DNA from: Candidatus Opitulatrix cubana
Lineage (GTDB): Bacteria > Actinomycetota > Actinomycetes > Actinomycetales > Bifidobacteriaceae
Assembly: GCA_031283665.1 (NCBI GenBank)
Contig: JAITBJ010000049.1
Location: forward strand, 1 to 7,391
DNA: 7,391 nt
Reading direction: 5' to 3'
The position numbers and the translations under genes were made by a program. How positions within the stretch are numbered: the first letter of the stretch is position 1; each line of letters starts with the position of its first letter. Shown in pieces: positions 6,772 to 7,391 of this stretch. A model generated the notes under the pieces. That model was not told the DNA's origin. It saw only the letters and a program-made list of their open reading frames with translations, and searched no databases.

Positions 6772-6786
6772 ACAAACAGTTTATCA
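6772..6786 (-). promoter_or_regulatory. Candidate promoter of the membrane-protein gene, leaderless start
   Basis: On the minus strand this reads TGATAAACTGTTTGT immediately before the ATG at 6771. The TGn extension and TAAACT (complement of 6778-6783) are followed by exactly six bases and the start codon. Together with the A of the ATG it is identical over 16 bases to the tkt promoter at 2432-2447. No Shine-Dalgarno sequence or strong -35 element is visible. Confidence 0.6.
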
Positions 6787-6840
6787 TAATTTTGACCGTT
6801 GAATTTTGAGAGAGTTTTTAGAAAATGTTAGTTTCTATTG

Positions 6841-6852
6841 TATACTAAAATT
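6841..6852 (+). promoter_or_regulatory. Candidate promoter of the gcvH-like gene, leaderless start
   Basis: TATACT (6841-6846) is a good -10 hexamer (5 of 6) followed by six bases and then the ATG at 6853. A weak -35 candidate, TTAGAA, lies at 6818-6823 with a 17-bp spacer. No Shine-Dalgarno sequence precedes the ATG. It drives transcription divergently from the membrane-protein gene across an 81-bp gap. Confidence 0.6.
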
Positions 6853-7227
6853 ATGAGTAATACAGATAATTTGCTTTTTTCAAAAGACGATGTATGGATT
6901 CGTGAAATAGGCGATGAAGTGGATTTGGGTGTGTCAGAGCATGCTGCTGATAGCGTAGGCGATGTGCAATATGTAGGTGTTGTAGATATGGGCACAAATC
7001 TGAGAGTCGGCGATGAAATTGGAAAAGTTAGAGGCCCTAATGACCATTTTATAGTGCTAAGCCCTGTGGCCGGGACAGTCGTGGCTTTGAATGAAGAAGT
7101 TATTGAAGACGCATCTATTTTGAATGAGGATCCATATGGTGAGGGTTGGTTAATTCGTGTAGACTTAGAAGACGAATTAAGCGATGACTTTATGAAATGG
7201 GATGAATACTCAGAGCTTGTTGGTTAG
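6853..7227 (+). CDS. GcvH-like protein lacking the lipoyl lysine
   Basis: The 124-residue product matches the glycine-cleavage H protein fold from end to end: LGVSEHAADSVGDVQYVGVVDMGTNLRVGDEIGKV (about 25-59), SPVAGTVVALNEEV (70-83) and the diagnostic NEDPYGEGWLIRV (91-103). H protein normally carries lipoate on a lysine in ESVKA and shuttles the aminomethyl group between the P, T and L proteins. Here the ungapped equivalent is RGPND (60-64), so the lysine position is Asn63. The codons AGA GGC CCT AAT GAC are unambiguous. The usual KEHEW signature reads KDDVW (11-15). The frame is intact and the rest of the fold is conserved, so this does not look like simple decay. No gcvT, gcvP or lipoate ligase gene is nearby. 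ATG 6853 is preferred to a TTG at 6838, because the latter would place the -10 hexamer inside the gene. I give no symbol because classical GcvH function is doubtful. Confidence 0.85.
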   Translation: MSNTDNLLFSKDDVWIREIGDEVDLGVSEHAADSVGDVQYVGVVDMGTNLRVGDEIGKVRGPNDHFIVLSPVAGTVVALNEEVIEDASILNEDPYGEGWLIRVDLEDELSDDFMKWDEYSELVG

Positions 7228-7284
7228 TTTGTAAATAAGCAGATTTATAATTAGTAGATTTTGCCTGTTTTGCAGCTAGACCTG

Positions 7285-7310
7285 TTGCACTCATAAAATA
7301 TATAGATAAT
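7285..7310 (+). promoter_or_regulatory. Possible tRNA-Arg promoter (weak)
   Basis: TTGCAC (7285-7290) and GATAAT (7305-7310) resemble -35 and -10 hexamers, and the latter ends 7 nt before the mature tRNA 5' end. The 14-bp spacer is shorter than normal and there would be almost no 5' leader for RNase P, so this may simply be AT-rich sequence. The tRNA could instead be expressed from the gcvH-like transcript. The rest of the 7228-7317 gap shows no gene or hairpin. Confidence 0.25.
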
Positions 7311-7317
7311 TAAATAA

Positions 7318-7390
7318 GCCCCCGTAGCTCAGTGGATAGAGTAGAGGACTTCTAATCCTTTGGTCGCACGTTCGAATCGTGTCGGGGGCG
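7318..7390 (+). tRNA. tRNA-Arg, anticodon UCU
   Basis: A complete cloverleaf can be folded by hand. The acceptor stem pairs GCCCCCG (7318-7324) with CGGGGGC (7383-7389) perfectly. The D arm is GCTC/GAGT with one G-U pair. The anticodon stem is GAGGA/TCCTT around the loop CTTCTAA, giving anticodon TCT (7351-7353), which reads AGA. The variable loop is TGGTC and the T arm is GCACG-TTCGAAT-CGTGT. The discriminator base is G at 7390. The window ends one base later at C, so whether CCA is encoded cannot be told. The arginine identity follows from the anticodon; AGA codons are used in this AT-rich window, for example in the gcvH-like gene. Confidence 0.97.
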
Positions 7391-7391
7391 C

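Noticed and set aside
6518..6802. Plus-strand open frame of 94 codons antisense to the membrane-protein gene
   Set aside because: Its hydrophobic and phenylalanine-rich product simply mirrors the lysine-rich and membrane codons of the opposite strand, and it ends within the divergent promoter region.
6838..6852. Alternative upstream TTG start for the gcvH-like gene, adding five residues
   Set aside because: The TTG would place the TATACT hexamer inside the coding region, there is no Shine-Dalgarno site before it, and H-protein homology begins after the ATG at 6853.
6853..7227. Reading the gcvH-like gene as a working part of a glycine cleavage operon
   Set aside because: The lipoyl lysine is absent and no gcvT, gcvP, lpd or lipoate ligase gene is in the window.
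7228..7317. Possible terminator or small RNA between the gcvH-like gene and the tRNA
   Set aside because: The segment is AT-rich with no stable inverted repeat that I can fold by hand.
7318..7391. tRNA 3' end as a possible integration (attachment) site
   Set aside because: tRNA-Arg genes are frequent integration sites, but the window stops at the tRNA and no integrase or repeated tRNA 3' segment is visible.

Overview
The window is chromosomal housekeeping sequence from an AT-rich bacterium (clearly below 50% G+C by eye). It holds seven complete protein genes, one gene cut by the left edge and one tRNA gene at the right edge. The organism is most likely a low-G+C actinobacterium. The support is the transketolase-then-transaldolase order with actinobacterial-looking sequences, a stand-alone CYTH protein, and several genes that look leaderless, as is common in Actinobacteria. 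This placement is an inference from remembered family features; no phylogeny was run. The short two-component kinase and short intergenic gaps would fit a reduced genome, but they do not prove one.

Layout: positions 1-2408 (minus strand) are a pentose-phosphate operon, tkt followed by tal, with tal running off the left edge. A 108-bp divergent control region separates it from putP, a sodium/proline-type symporter (2517-3956, plus). Next on the plus strand come a CYTH-domain phosphohydrolase-like protein (4019-4660), an OmpR/PhoB-type response regulator (4730-5428) and a very short soluble histidine kinase (5432-6142). A minus-strand gene for a single-pass membrane protein (6190-6771) converges on the kinase. 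A divergent region then leads to a GcvH-like protein (6853-7227). The window ends with tRNA-Arg(UCU) (7318-7390).

Four observations stand out. (1) putP, the CYTH gene, the membrane-protein gene and the gcvH-like gene each have a -10-like hexamer exactly 6 nt before the ATG and no Shine-Dalgarno sequence. Three of them carry an extended TGn. This predicts leaderless mRNAs. tkt has the same extended -10 (TGATAAACT) further upstream, leaving room for a 24-nt leader with a Shine-Dalgarno site. (2) The GcvH-like protein aligns without gaps to the H-protein lipoyl domain, but the lipoyl-lysine position is Asn63, and the usual ESVKA stretch and KEHEW signature are altered. (3) The response regulator and the sensorless histidine kinase lie in one continuous reading frame interrupted by a single TAG codon. 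(4) Two short tandem duplications (18 bp and 17 bp) each span the stop codon of a gene.

Metabolically, tkt and tal serve the non-oxidative pentose phosphate pathway (or a bifid-type shunt), and putP imports proline. The two-component pair has no visible target gene. I found no mobile element, CRISPR array, phage gene or convincing hairpin terminator.
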